From CAYSEW01 sp964430245 (GTDB lineage Bacteria; Bacteroidota; Bacteroidia; Flavobacteriales_D; Parvicellaceae), in NCBI GenBank assembly GCA_964430245.1, contig CAYSEW010000003.1, forward strand, positions 62,001 through 126,000: DNA of 64,000 bases. Reading direction: 5' to 3'. This document shows, piece by piece, positions 51,196 to 62,937 of the stretch; positions within the stretch are counted from its first letter, which is position 1; each line of letters opens with the position of its first letter. A program made the position numbers and the translations under genes. The notes under the pieces are model-generated. The model was not told the origin of the DNA, ran no database searches, and was given only the letters and a program-made list of their open reading frames with translations.

Positions 51196-51972
51196 ATGAA
51201 GAGACTGATCTATTTCTTTATTTATACTTTTCTTTTCCATAATCTATCGATAACTGCTCAACAGTTCAGTGATTTTGAAACCTGGAATTCTCTGGGTATT
51301 CAAAAAAAATTATTTGATAACAACTTAACCCTTTCATTATCAGAAGAAATCCGATTTAAAGACAATAGCTCTACAATGGATCAATTCTTTACAGAATTTG
51401 GAATAAAATATAAATTTTTTGACCATTGGTCTATTGGGACTGGCTATCGAATCATCAGAGAAAATGAGGGAAAAGATCCTAATTCGAAACAAAAAAGATG
51501 GAATACAGACCTTGGATTCAAACATGATATTGAGCGATTTTCTTTAGGATATAGAATTCGCTATCAAAACAAAAGCTATTCTGGTGATTCTAAAGATGAA
51601 GGAGATGTTCCCGTTCAAAAATTACGAGCAAGGCTTAAGGTCAATTATAATATTAAAAATTGGAAATGGGATCCTTACCTAGCTGCAGAACTTTTCTGGA
51701 CAAAAGAGACTATCCCTGTCAACAACTATATTGAGTCGATTCATGTAAATGACATAGAGGTTTCTGGTTTACAAAAGATTCGTTTAACATTTGGTACATC
51801 TAAAAAATTCAAAAAAATAGGTCAGCTCAATCTATTTTATCGATTCGAACATGAATTCAGCAAATATCCTTACTCATATATTGAAATGAATGACTGGTCT
51901 ACTCTAACTCATGGTCCAGTAGCTAATAATAATTGGCACGTATTAGGCATCAATTTCAACTTTAATCTCTAA
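51196..51972 (+). CDS. DUF2490 family outer membrane protein
   Basis: A 258-residue exported protein with a signal peptide (about 1-22, ending SITAQ). The mature part starts QQFSDFETWNSLGIQKKL and continues with alternating strands such as LTLSLSEEIRFKDNSS and SIGTGYRIIRE, typical of DUF2490. It ends with a strand that terminates in hydrophobic residues (GINFNFNL), as for a small outer membrane barrel. Function is unknown. The CotH-kinase lipoprotein gene begins 10 bases downstream, so the pair is likely one operon and may act on the same surface protein. Confidence 0.82.
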   Translation: MKRLIYFFIYTFLFHNLSITAQQFSDFETWNSLGIQKKLFDNNLTLSLSEEIRFKDNSSTMDQFFTEFGIKYKFFDHWSIGTGYRIIRENEGKDPNSKQKRWNTDLGFKHDIERFSLGYRIRYQNKSYSGDSKDEGDVPVQKLRARLKVNYNIKNWKWDPYLAAELFWTKETIPVNNYIESIHVNDIEVSGLQKIRLTFGTSKKFKKIGQLNLFYRFEHEFSKYPYSYIEMNDWSTLTHGPVANNNWHVLGINFNFNL

Positions 51973-51982
51973 GACATCTACA

Positions 51983-53371
51983 ATGAAAATTTTTCTAAAA
52001 TACTTTTTTATACTATCTCTTATTTTTGGCTGTATCACATTCACTTTTAACAGCTGTAAAAAAATAGACACTTCTGAAATAGGTTATCTTAATCCAGATT
52101 ATGGCGTTGTTTTTAATCAAGATGAAGTACAAAGATTAGACATAGTGATCGATCCAGAATACTGGACGGTCATGCAAGAAGACCTGCAAGAAATTTTAAG
52201 TCAGCAAGGCCCTGGAATGGGATTTTCTGATCAATCTCCTATTTATATCCCCTGTCAAGTATTTCACAAAGACAAACAATGGTATCATGTTGGAATTAGA
52301 TATAAAGGGAATTCAAGCTTAAATAATCAAAATAACAAGCATCCATTTAGGTTGGAGTTCGATCATTTTGATAATGAAAATCCAATGATTCAAGACCAGT
52401 CTTTTTACGGATTCAAACAACTATCTTTTGGAAATGGTTTTAAGGACCCTTCCTTTTTACATGAAAAGATCGCTTCAGATGTTTACCGAGAATTTGGTAT
52501 CCCTTGTGCTAAAACTGCTTTTTACAGAATTTATATAAATTATGGAGAGGGTCCTATCTATTTTGGTTTATTTACCATGGTTGAAGTCGTTTTTGACACA
52601 ATGCTAGAAGAACAATTCGGAAATAACTCTGGCAATTGCTACAAACCTGATGGTAATGGCGCTCGTTTAAATAACATCAATCAAATTACAAGCGACTTTT
52701 TCGCTAATAAAACTAATTCAACTGCTTCTTTAGATGATATTAATGAATTAGTAACTGCACTTGTTTCTTCTAATAGAAATAGTGATCCAGCAAAATGGAG
52801 ATCGGACTTAGAAGAAATTTTTAATGTAGACTTGTTTCTTAAATGGTTAGCAGCCAATACCACCATGAAGAACTGGGATACTTATGGACAAATGACTCAT
52901 AATTATTATTTATACAACGACCCTTCTACAGATAAGCTTACATGGATACCTTGGGATAACAACGAAACTTTCTCTGATGGACCAGGTGGTGGTGGACCTG
53001 GAGGTCCGGGTGGGCCAGGTGGTGGTGGACCTCAGGCACTTGAGTTTGACTTTAGTGACCTCTCTAATAACCCTATGAGTAATGGAATTGTTGCATGGCC
53101 ATTAATTAGATATTTATATGATGATGCTGTTTATAGAACTAACTATGATGACTATATAGACCTTTTTATTAATACTGCATTTGAACCCGGTAAAATGACT
53201 GATCAGATTACTGCTGCACATGAATTGATTTCACCTTATGTTATTGGAAATGAGGGAGAAATAGCCGGATATACCTTTCTTAATAATGAAGCGGAATTTA
53301 CCTCATCATTGAATGAATTGATACAGTTTGTTCAAGATAGATACAACGAAGCGGATGCTTATACGCCCTAA
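51983..53371 (+). CDS. CotH kinase family lipoprotein with Gly/Pro-rich insert
   Basis: A 462-residue protein of the CotH family, atypical protein kinases first known from spore coats and widespread in bacteria. A lipoprotein-type signal ends near Cys25 (FNSCKK), so it is probably anchored in the envelope. CotH blocks are visible: VGIRYKGNSSL, KHPFRLEFDHF, DPSFLHEKIASDVYREFG, and the metal-binding WIPWDNNETF (about 325-335). Immediately after this is an insert of Gly and Pro (52981-53033), much richer in G+C than the gene. It ends five bases from a second, convergent CotH gene. Confidence 0.88.
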   Translation: MKIFLKYFFILSLIFGCITFTFNSCKKIDTSEIGYLNPDYGVVFNQDEVQRLDIVIDPEYWTVMQEDLQEILSQQGPGMGFSDQSPIYIPCQVFHKDKQWYHVGIRYKGNSSLNNQNNKHPFRLEFDHFDNENPMIQDQSFYGFKQLSFGNGFKDPSFLHEKIASDVYREFGIPCAKTAFYRIYINYGEGPIYFGLFTMVEVVFDTMLEEQFGNNSGNCYKPDGNGARLNNINQITSDFFANKTNSTASLDDINELVTALVSSNRNSDPAKWRSDLEEIFNVDLFLKWLAANTTMKNWDTYGQMTHNYYLYNDPSTDKLTWIPWDNNETFSDGPGGGGPGGPGGPGGGGPQALEFDFSDLSNNPMSNGIVAWPLIRYLYDDAVYRTNYDDYIDLFINTAFEPGKMTDQITAAHELISPYVIGNEGEIAGYTFLNNEAEFTSSLNELIQFVQDRYNEADAYTP

Positions 53372-53376
53372 TAATT

Positions 53377-55446
53377 CTATTGTTTAATAAGTTTAATAAC
53401 CCTTGAATTATTATCAATTGTAACACAAAATAGATACACTCCTTTAGACAGATTTTGCAATATCGGAATATTACTGTTATCTATGATCAAATGATTGTCT
53501 GCTTTATAATGATGGTTATATATCTGTTTTCCATATATATCATATAAAGAAACACCTATATAATTACTCGGTTTTAAACCATGTAATTCAACAAAAAACT
53601 GATCTACAAAAGGGTTAGGAAAAACTTTAACATCTATAGTGTTTTCTAAATTACCATCGGCTAAAAAAGCACAATCTACAGCACTTCCGGGAAGGTTATT
53701 ATCTATCCACTGCAGCCTGTCCTGGATCCAAGTTTTAAGATAATCCAGCTCATTTGCATAATTATTACCCACATAATTGTTGGGCCACACATAAGAGCTA
53801 AGAATATCCCAACGATTAAAGTTTCTTTGTATTGGAGCTAACAGCAAATTACTCACGCTATCAATCACATAAAAAATAGAGTCTGTATGAAATGGGCCCT
53901 CTCTTAACTCCTCCCAACGACAATTGATTCTATTAAGGAATTCAGGGTCACTCAACATTCTATTCCACCAAAACGGGATCTCCCATCCCCCAGGACAAAA
54001 GGAATTAAAATCAGTCATCCACCCTGTATGTGAACCCCCTAAACAATAATCTGCATTACCCAAAGCTAAATTATAATCCCATGGTGGACCAATGTATAGC
54101 TTGCCGTTTTTACTTTCTTTATCCTTGTACAAAAAGGTACTCAATCGATAACCATCTACATTTTTAGTAGCTTCTGTTAGAAGCATATGATCTACAAATG
54201 AATTAATATCCGCATAACTTCTATATCCTAAAATTGAATCCTGATAATTAGGACCAGAAAGTACATCTTCAAAAGTCGTTATATAAGATTCTATGTAATT
54301 TTTTTGCGCTGGCAGAATATCGTCTGCTTCAGGATAATGATATAAAAATTCAATACTTTGTGGGTTTGATGAAATAGTTGGATATGGAGAGGTCCATGAA
54401 GCATTATTTACACCAGTAAATTTATCGATCTTTACTATATAACCACCAGTTAATGAATCACCTGCAAGATCATCAAAATCTAGTGTTGCAATATCCACCC
54501 TTCCATTGTCTTTTTTAATCTTCTCTGTAAAAAGATAAACTCCTTTATACTCATTATTAATTATCAATTCACAAAACTGTGTCCTAGGTGCATAATAATA
54601 CATTTGACGTCCCAAATAATAGGATAGAAAATTTCTTAATAAAGATTTATCGCTATATGGTCCATGAAAAACCCAATCGTTCTCTGACGGCATTCCAAAC
54701 AAAGGCACATTCAAATTAGCACCTGTACCATCCCTAGTTTCAACTCCATATCCTTTTTTGGGAAACATTGCAGAAGAAGAACCCCTAATTTCTATTCCAA
54801 TCTCTCCATCATATTCATTGTAAGGATCTGTATTATTATTGTAATTTCCCGCTCCATTATTTACAATCCCCATCTGTGCCGTTATTTTTGGCTCATCTAT
54901 TATGGATTGGCCTAATGTATTAATGTAAATCAATGGAAGTATACTTGAATCTGGTAGATCGAAAGCAATACTTGTATCGATATTCAGCTGATAATTACCC
55001 ATTGCACCAGCATCATAACCATCAATCACAAAATAAAAAATAGTATTGGGTTGTAATAAAACTCCCGAAAGAACAGAGTTATAGGGTGCAGAATAAGCAG
55101 GAGATTGGCAACCATCTTCCTGGCAAGCTATAGGTATTGTATTACAAGCACCTTGATATATATAAAGCTGAGAATCATAATCTGTAATAGCCTCACATAA
55201 GGAAGCATCTATAAACTCAGGTGAATTTCCAGTTATATAATAATATACCTGATCTGGAGCTCCACCAACATTACCTATATCTGGACAATTTTCATAATAA
55301 TCATCGATAGCTGTTGCAGTATTACCTATACCAACAAATGGTATCGAAAAAATCTGTGTAGCCGAAGAACAATCCTCACCTCCCGACTGTGAGGACAAAG
55401 TAGCGGGTAAGAATAGAAAAATTAAACCAATTAATAAAAAATGCAT
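53377..55446 (-). CDS. CotH kinase family protein with T9SS sorting domain
   Basis: A 689-residue secreted protein. After the signal peptide (1-20) comes an N-terminal beta domain (about 22-165), then the CotH domain (about 185-575): IGIEIRGSSSAMFPKKGYGVE, PSENDWVFHGPYSDKSLLRN, GVYLFTEKIKKDNGRVDI and the metal-binding IGPPWDYNLALGN. The last 80 residues are a T9SS sorting domain (KVFPNPFVDQFFVEL, ending VIKLIKQ). It is therefore a surface or released kinase-like protein, in contrast to the lipoprotein CotH converging on it. Kinase activity for these Bacteroidota relatives is assumed from the family. Confidence 0.9.
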   Translation of the reverse strand: MHFLLIGLIFLFLPATLSSQSGGEDCSSATQIFSIPFVGIGNTATAIDDYYENCPDIGNVGGAPDQVYYYITGNSPEFIDASLCEAITDYDSQLYIYQGACNTIPIACQEDGCQSPAYSAPYNSVLSGVLLQPNTIFYFVIDGYDAGAMGNYQLNIDTSIAFDLPDSSILPLIYINTLGQSIIDEPKITAQMGIVNNGAGNYNNNTDPYNEYDGEIGIEIRGSSSAMFPKKGYGVETRDGTGANLNVPLFGMPSENDWVFHGPYSDKSLLRNFLSYYLGRQMYYYAPRTQFCELIINNEYKGVYLFTEKIKKDNGRVDIATLDFDDLAGDSLTGGYIVKIDKFTGVNNASWTSPYPTISSNPQSIEFLYHYPEADDILPAQKNYIESYITTFEDVLSGPNYQDSILGYRSYADINSFVDHMLLTEATKNVDGYRLSTFLYKDKESKNGKLYIGPPWDYNLALGNADYCLGGSHTGWMTDFNSFCPGGWEIPFWWNRMLSDPEFLNRINCRWEELREGPFHTDSIFYVIDSVSNLLLAPIQRNFNRWDILSSYVWPNNYVGNNYANELDYLKTWIQDRLQWIDNNLPGSAVDCAFLADGNLENTIDVKVFPNPFVDQFFVELHGLKPSNYIGVSLYDIYGKQIYNHHYKADNHLIIDNSNIPILQNLSKGVYLFCVTIDNNSRVIKLIKQ

Positions 55447-55469
55447 ATTCTTACAATATATACAAAATA

Positions 55470-55898
55470 CTATTTATCGAATAGCTTTTCCAATGAATTA
55501 AAGGCCTTAAATTCTAAGGCATTACCTGAAGGATCTTGAAAAAACATTGTAGCTTGTTCACCGGGCTCACCTTTAAATCTAATATAGGGTTCAATTATAA
55601 AATCCATTTTCAAAGATTTTAAATGATCGGCTAAATTTTGCCAGTCTTGCATAGTAAGCACCACTCCAAAATGAGGAACTGGAACACCATGACCGTCTAC
55701 TTGATTATTATTAACATTCGCTTTATAACCAGTTTCATGAATAACGAATTGATGTCCATAAAAATTAAAATCCACCCATTTTATATCGGACCGTCCCTCT
55801 TCCATCTGCATTACTTCATTATAAAACTTTCTACATATCTCTAGGTCATGTACTGGAATAGCCAAATGAAATGGTCTTAAAAGTTTTGATTGATTCAT
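55470..55898 (-). CDS. VOC (glyoxalase-like) family protein
   Basis: A 142-residue vicinal-oxygen-chelate protein with two beta-alpha-beta-beta-beta units: FHLAIPVHDLEICRKFYNEVM at the start and VVLTMQDWQNLADHLKSL in the second half. Metal ligands expected in the family are visible (His12 in the first strand, His75-like in VPHFGV, Glu near the C-terminus in NALEFKAF). FFQDPSGNALEF is the classic second-half signature. The reaction is not predictable. The peroxiredoxin gene lies 26 bases upstream on the same strand, so the two may be co-expressed. Confidence 0.85.
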   Translation of the reverse strand: MNQSKLLRPFHLAIPVHDLEICRKFYNEVMQMEEGRSDIKWVDFNFYGHQFVIHETGYKANVNNNQVDGHGVPVPHFGVVLTMQDWQNLADHLKSLKMDFIIEPYIRFKGEPGEQATMFFQDPSGNALEFKAFNSLEKLFDK

Positions 55899-55924
55899 TT
55901 TAAATCAAAATATGAGTTAAAGAT

Positions 55925-56491
55925 TTAATTTACTGGACAAAATTCTCCATTTTTTTCAAAATATTGTAAAGCGTCTACAGTTCTCAATACTTCATCTACA
56001 TTTCTAACCAATGTAAAAAAGTTAGTGATTTGATGTTGTACAACTCCATTTTTATCAATCAAAAACAAACCCCTGAAAGGAATCATTGGACCAGTAGAAA
56101 AAACCTGATCATTTTCATCAATATCATATTCACCAAACAAAACACCATAATTTGTACTAATAGTTTTGGTACTATCTGCAACAATGGGATAAGTTATTCC
56201 TTCAATTCCTCCATTTTCTTTGCTTGTCTTTAGCCAAGCTAAATGAGATTCCTCTGTATCTGTAGAGCAGGCAATTACTTCAACATCTTTTGATTGAAAA
56301 TCGTTTAACTTATCCTGAAATTGATGCAATTCATAAGGGCATATTCCAGAAAAATCTTTGGGATAAAAAAAGAAGACGACATATTTTTTACCTAGAAATT
56401 GTTCCAAAGAAAATTGATCTACTATTTCATTACCATGTACTACTGCTTTTGCAGAAAACAAAGGTGCTTTTTTACCAACTAATGATGACAT
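55925..56491 (-). CDS. Typical 2-Cys peroxiredoxin (AhpC/Prx1 family)
   Basis: A 188-residue cytoplasmic thiol peroxidase. The peroxidatic Cys51 lies in YPKDFSGICPYELHQF and the C-terminal resolving Cys185 in GEFCPVN. The presence of both, plus the length, marks the typical 2-Cys type, which reduces hydrogen peroxide and organic peroxides using thioredoxin or AhpF. KDFSGICPYE differs from the common DFTFVCPTE. It is divergent from katG with a 200-base gap, suggesting a peroxide-stress cluster; no regulator gene lies beside it, and no binding site stands out in the gap. Confidence 0.92.
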   Translation of the reverse strand: MSSLVGKKAPLFSAKAVVHGNEIVDQFSLEQFLGKKYVVFFFYPKDFSGICPYELHQFQDKLNDFQSKDVEVIACSTDTEESHLAWLKTSKENGGIEGITYPIVADSTKTISTNYGVLFGEYDIDENDQVFSTGPMIPFRGLFLIDKNGVVQHQITNFFTLVRNVDEVLRTVDALQYFEKNGEFCPVN

Positions 56492-56673
56492 TTACAATTA
56501 TTTTAAAAGTTAAAATTCGTATCTATTTTCAGCTGTAAAGTAAAATAAAAAAAGTCAATCAATATCTATAAATAAAAAATATCGATAATTTGATAAATTA
56601 AACTAAAACACCAATTGAAATCAAAAAGAAATATTTTAATTTAGACCTCTAATTTTTTGAAAGCAGTTATTAA

Positions 56674-58824
<2,151 letters not shown>

Positions 58825-58842
58825 TCTTAAATAGATAATCAT

Positions 58843-58872
58843 AAAAAAGCCACTTTAAGAGTGGCTTTTTTT
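58843..58872. terminator. Bidirectional terminator after katG
   Basis: A stem of AGCCACT and AGTGGCT with a five-base loop, flanked by A and T runs on both sides (58843-58871), fits an intrinsic terminator for katG on the plus strand. It works equally for the convergent TPR-SpoIIE gene, whose stop codon is at 58871. Confidence 0.85.
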
Positions 58873-60952
58873 ATATCCTTAATCCCATTACACAAACATC
58901 ATCCAATTGATCATTTTCTCCCTTCCATTTATTGAATTCTTCATATAATTTTTCAAATTGAATATCTAAATTATTTCCACTTATAGAAAGTAAATAATTT
59001 TTAAAATTATGAGACTTGTATTTTTTTCTTTGTTTACCTCCAAATTGATCAGCAAACCCATCTGAAAAAAGATAAACAATATCATTGTTATTAAGAGTAA
59101 TCTTTTGAGCAGTAAAAGGTATCCCTTTACCAATAAAATAACCTACTGGTCTTTTATCTCCCTTGTATTCAACAAGTTGTCCATCTCTTATTAACCAAAG
59201 GGGATTTTTAGCACAAGTAAACATCAATTCATTGGTTTTCTTATTTAATCTACAAAGCACCATATCCATACCATCTCTTGATTCGCCTTCTTTATTATTT
59301 TGCCCCAATGATTGCTTAATTTTATTACTAATAACATCCATTATCTCATTGGTTTCCAATATTTTTCTCTCAATTACCATTTCGTTTAACAATGAATTTC
59401 CTATCATGCTCATGAATGCTCCAGGAACACCATGACCAGTACAATCAAATACTGTAAAAAAGATATACTCATCACTACTATACATCCAATAAAAATCTCC
59501 ACTAACAAGATCTTTAGGCTGATAATAAACAAAGCTGTCAGGGAAACAATTTTTTATGTAATTATCAGATGTAAGTAAAGCTTCCTGAATTTTTTGAGCA
59601 TAAGAAATACTATCAGTTATTTCTTGATTTTTCTCCTCTACTAATAATTTCTGAACCTCTATTTTAGCTTTTTTTCTTTTTGTATTGAACAATTGATAAA
59701 ACATCAAACCAATTAAGCAAATCATCAAAATTATCACTACTATACCAAAATATATTATAACCTCATTCTTCTCTTGTTCTTTCAAAGAAATAATATCTTT
59801 TTTCTCTTGTTCTTTCTTCAAAACAATTTTCTCTTGTTCACTTTTATATTTAGTCTGAGTCAATGAAATATTTGACACAACCTTCCTATTAAATAATGAA
59901 TCCTTATAGACATTGTATAATTTATAATAATGATAAGCATTCTCTACAGAGTCATATTGATCATAAATCATATATATGTATTCATAGGAGTTTTTTAATC
60001 CGACCTTATCATTAATACCTTTAGCTATTTCGATGGCCCTTTTTAAAGAACCTAGAGATTCTTTATAATTTTCTTTTTTAAAAAAACCTTTACCTATTCC
60101 TTGTAAATTTCTTACTATTCCCCATTGATTTAGGTGAATTGTTGTTATCTCTAATGAACGCTTATAGCAGTCTATGGACCTGTCATAATTTTCAGACTTA
60201 AAAAATAGATCCCCTAACCTTGTAAGCGTATAAGACTCAGTATTTAAATTATAATTTTTCCTGCTAAATTTTAATGCTAGATTATAGTTCTCTACAGCTT
60301 TATCATTATTATTTAAATGCAAATAAACATTGCCTAAATACGCATATGACCTTGAAACATCTTCGATATCATTATATTTAGATTTCATCTCAATTGATTT
60401 ATTCAGATGCTCTAATGCTAAATCATAATCTCCAAAAACATCATTGATACCGCCCATGATTTCATAAACTTTACCTAGACCTTTAGGGAATCTAGCATCA
60501 TCAAGGCATTTATGTGATTTAATTAGGTAATCCATACTTATCTCATAATCCCCTAAACCATTCAATGTTTTAGCTATTAATTGATAGCACAATCCTAGAC
60601 CTATATCGTTGTTTTCTGAAATAAAAATATCATTGGCTTTATTGTACCATCTTTTTGAAGATTGGTAATCGTCAATTCTAAATGAATGATAACCCAAGTT
60701 CATATAACCATGAGCAAGTCCATTGTAATAATTAATATTTTTTGAAATCTGAATCGCTTTATTAGCATATTCAGGTGCTTTTTGAGGAAGGTAATAAATG
60801 TAGAAACGACTTAAATTATTTAATTCATCTACTTGAACTGAATCATTCTTAGCATTATCAATATTATAAATTAAAGAATCTATTTTACTCTGTTGAGAAG
60901 AAATAGAAATAAAACAAAAAAGAAAAATTGTTTCTACAAAAAATAATTTCAT
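58871..60952 (-). CDS. TPR sensor with SpoIIE-type PP2C phosphatase domain
   Basis: A 693-residue membrane signalling protein. After the signal peptide (1-21) come about eight TPR motifs (roughly 30-350; for example DYELALEHLNKSIEMKSKY-like units), one membrane segment (about 395-415), a coiled coil ending LLVEEKNQEITDSISYAQKI, then a SpoIIE/PP2C phosphatase (about 455-690) with SGDFYWM, FDCTGHGVPGAF, DGMDMVL and YLFSDGFADQFGG. The design is periplasmic TPR input and cytoplasmic phosphatase output. I start at ATG 60952; a TTG at 60961 gives three extra residues. The tRNA-Ser terminator lies just upstream. Confidence 0.9.
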   Translation of the reverse strand: MKLFFVETIFLFCFISISSQQSKIDSLIYNIDNAKNDSVQVDELNNLSRFYIYYLPQKAPEYANKAIQISKNINYYNGLAHGYMNLGYHSFRIDDYQSSKRWYNKANDIFISENNDIGLGLCYQLIAKTLNGLGDYEISMDYLIKSHKCLDDARFPKGLGKVYEIMGGINDVFGDYDLALEHLNKSIEMKSKYNDIEDVSRSYAYLGNVYLHLNNNDKAVENYNLALKFSRKNYNLNTESYTLTRLGDLFFKSENYDRSIDCYKRSLEITTIHLNQWGIVRNLQGIGKGFFKKENYKESLGSLKRAIEIAKGINDKVGLKNSYEYIYMIYDQYDSVENAYHYYKLYNVYKDSLFNRKVVSNISLTQTKYKSEQEKIVLKKEQEKKDIISLKEQEKNEVIIYFGIVVIILMICLIGLMFYQLFNTKRKKAKIEVQKLLVEEKNQEITDSISYAQKIQEALLTSDNYIKNCFPDSFVYYQPKDLVSGDFYWMYSSDEYIFFTVFDCTGHGVPGAFMSMIGNSLLNEMVIERKILETNEIMDVISNKIKQSLGQNNKEGESRDGMDMVLCRLNKKTNELMFTCAKNPLWLIRDGQLVEYKGDKRPVGYFIGKGIPFTAQKITLNNNDIVYLFSDGFADQFGGKQRKKYKSHNFKNYLLSISGNNLDIQFEKLYEEFNKWKGENDQLDDVCVMGLRI

Positions 60953-60965
60953 CCTACCCAATATA

Positions 60966-60993
60966 AAAAAAAGCTACTCGAAAGTAGCTTTTT
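60966..60993 (-). terminator. Terminator downstream of tRNA-Ser
   Basis: AGCTACT and AGTAGCT form a perfect stem with a CGAA loop (plus-strand reading), extended by A-T pairs and followed on the minus strand by a run of eight T. It lies 24 bases past the 3' end of tRNA-Ser. Confidence 0.8.
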
Positions 60994-61016
60994 CATTAGA
61001 TATTTTTAATACTATG

Positions 61017-61100
61017 CGGAGAGACTGGGACTCGAACCCAGGCAACGATTGCTCGTTGACAGCTTAGCAGGCTGTTGCATTACCACTCTGCCACCTCTCC
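61017..61100 (-). tRNA. tRNA-Ser (anticodon GCT)
   Basis: An 84-base class II tRNA. The acceptor stem pairs GGAGAGG with TCTCTCC (last pair G-T). The anticodon stem ACAGC/GCTGT holds loop CTGCTAA with anticodon GCT, reading AGC and AGT. A long variable arm CAACGA-GCAA-TCGTTG and T arm CTGGG-TTCGAGT-CCCAG are present. CCA is not encoded. A terminator follows. Confidence 0.96.
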
Positions 61101-61221
61101 GTTCAATCATCTAAAAGATGAACGACTGCAAAAATAATATAGTTTTTTAATTCAACAACAAGCAATCAGTTAATGCTTTAAAATATTATAATTTATATTC
61201 TTTCGAAATGGAATGATTAAT

Positions 61222-61229
61222 TAAATTTG
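61222..61229 (+). promoter_or_regulatory. -7 box (TAAATTTG) for the thiolase gene
   Basis: TAAATTTG fits TAnnTTTG exactly, 28 bases before the thiolase ATG, giving a usual-length leader that is A rich near the start codon. No TTG is seen at -33. Confidence 0.5.
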
Positions 61230-61257
61230 CAATCCTAATTAATTTAAAAAAATCATC

Positions 61258-62433
61258 ATGAAAGAAGTCGTTATCATCTCAGCAGTAAGAACTCCTATGG
61301 GTAGCTTTGGAGGGTCATTAAGTAAAGTTTCTGCCACTCAACTAGGGGCTACTGCAATTAAAGGTGCCCTCAACAAAGGAGGAATTGATCCTAAGTTAGT
61401 AGATGAAGTTTTCATGGGAAATGTATTACAAGCAAATTTAGGACAGGCTCCTGCTAGACAAGCTGCTATTTTTGCAGGTATTGGTGAAAATGTTCCTTGT
61501 ACCACAGTAAATAAGGTATGTGCATCTGGAATGAAAGCCATTAGCTTGGCTACCCAATCTATAAAATGCGGTGATGCTGATGTAGTTATTGCTGGCGGCA
61601 TGGAAAACATGTCTATGGTTCCCCATTATTATACTGCAAGAAATGCCACCAAGCTAGGTGATGCTAAAATGCTAGACGGAATGGTGAAAGATGGATTAAC
61701 TGATGTTTATAATAAAACACACATGGGGGTTTGTGCTGATCAGTGTGCAGATGACAATAACATTTCAAGAGAAGATCAAGATAATTTTGCCATTGAATCA
61801 TATAATAGAGCCAAAGCTTCTTGGGATGCTGGGAAATTCAATGATGAAATTGTTCCCGTAGAGGTTCCTCAAAGAAAAGGAGATCCAGTGATTGTTGCTA
61901 AAGATGAAGAATATACTAATGTTAAAATGGAGAAGATCCCAGCACTTAGAGCAGTATTTACAAAGGACGGTACTGTTACTGCTGCTAATGCATCTACATT
62001 GAACGATGGTGCTTCTGCTTTGGTTTTAATGAGTAAAGAAAAAGCAGATGAATTAGGACTAAACCCAATTGCTAAGATTATTAGTTATGCTGACGCTGCT
62101 CAAGATCCTGCACTTTTCACTACTGCTCCTTCTTTAGCAGTACCTAAAGCACTGGATAAAGCCAATTTAAAAGTAGATAATATTGATTACTGGGAGCTGA
62201 ATCAAGCTTTTTCAGTTGTTGGTATTGCCAACACTAAAAAACTAGGATTAGATCCTTCTAAAGTCGATGTAAATGGAGGTGCAGTTGCCCTAGGGCACCC
62301 ACTTGGAAGTAGTGGCTCTAGGATCATAGTAACATTGATCAATGTATTAAAGCAAAATAATGGGAAATTCGGAGCAGCAGGAATTTGCAATGGAGGGGGC
62401 GGAGCATCTGCTATGGTCATAGAAAATATGTAG
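61258..62433 (+). CDS. Acetyl-CoA C-acetyltransferase (thiolase)
   Basis: A 391-residue thiolase that condenses two acetyl-CoA to acetoacetyl-CoA or splits it. The nucleophile is Cys88 in NKVCASGMKAI; GHPLGSSGSRI holds the active-site His and CNGGGGASAM the second Cys. Length and motifs match biosynthetic/degradative thiolases of the AtoB/PhaA type. With the HMG-CoA lyase at 45703 it could process acetoacetate from leucine breakdown, but the two genes are far apart. The SixA-like gene follows closely on the same strand (12 bases). Confidence 0.95.
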   Translation: MKEVVIISAVRTPMGSFGGSLSKVSATQLGATAIKGALNKGGIDPKLVDEVFMGNVLQANLGQAPARQAAIFAGIGENVPCTTVNKVCASGMKAISLATQSIKCGDADVVIAGGMENMSMVPHYYTARNATKLGDAKMLDGMVKDGLTDVYNKTHMGVCADQCADDNNISREDQDNFAIESYNRAKASWDAGKFNDEIVPVEVPQRKGDPVIVAKDEEYTNVKMEKIPALRAVFTKDGTVTAANASTLNDGASALVLMSKEKADELGLNPIAKIISYADAAQDPALFTTAPSLAVPKALDKANLKVDNIDYWELNQAFSVVGIANTKKLGLDPSKVDVNGGAVALGHPLGSSGSRIIVTLINVLKQNNGKFGAAGICNGGGGASAMVIENM

Positions 62434-62445
62434 TACTCCTTTTTG

Positions 62446-62937
62446 ATGAAAAAATTATATCTCATACGTCATGGGAAATCTGATTGGGGTAACCCGGAGG
62501 TCAACGATTTCAATAGAGCATTGAATCATAGAGGTTTAAAAGATGCTCCAAGAGTTGGTAAATTCCTTTTAGATCACCATGAAAAAGCTGATATTATTTT
62601 ATCTTCTCCTGCTAAAAGAGCCTTAACTACAGCACAATTAATTGCCAATGAAATTAATTTTCCTAATTCAGGTATTATAGAGAATGAGAAAATCTACCTT
62701 GCCAGTAAAGAATCTATTTTACAAATAATCAATACCATAGATGATCAATACAATTGTGCCTATATATTTGGACATAATCCAGGGTTTAGCAACCTAGCAT
62801 CTTACCTAACTGACGATTGGATTGAAATGAAAACATGTTGTGTTGCAATCCTAAACAGCAATGTTAATAGTTGGAGTCATTTATCTAAAGGGAATGCATT
62901 ATTAGAAAGATATGTTTCTCCTAAAAACATTAATTAA
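62446..62937 (+). CDS. SixA-like phosphohistidine phosphatase
   Basis: A 163-residue histidine phosphatase. The catalytic RHG motif is in LIRHGKSDW at the N-terminus and the second His is in IFGHNPGFSNLA. SPAKRALTTAQLI is the usual middle block. E. coli SixA removes phosphate from His of histidine-containing phosphotransfer proteins. Targets here are unknown. I start at ATG 62446, not the TTG three bases before it. The 3' end overlaps the convergent edge gene by eight bases. Confidence 0.9.
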   Translation: MKKLYLIRHGKSDWGNPEVNDFNRALNHRGLKDAPRVGKFLLDHHEKADIILSSPAKRALTTAQLIANEINFPNSGIIENEKIYLASKESILQIINTIDDQYNCAYIFGHNPGFSNLASYLTDDWIEMKTCCVAILNSNVNSWSHLSKGNALLERYVSPKNIN

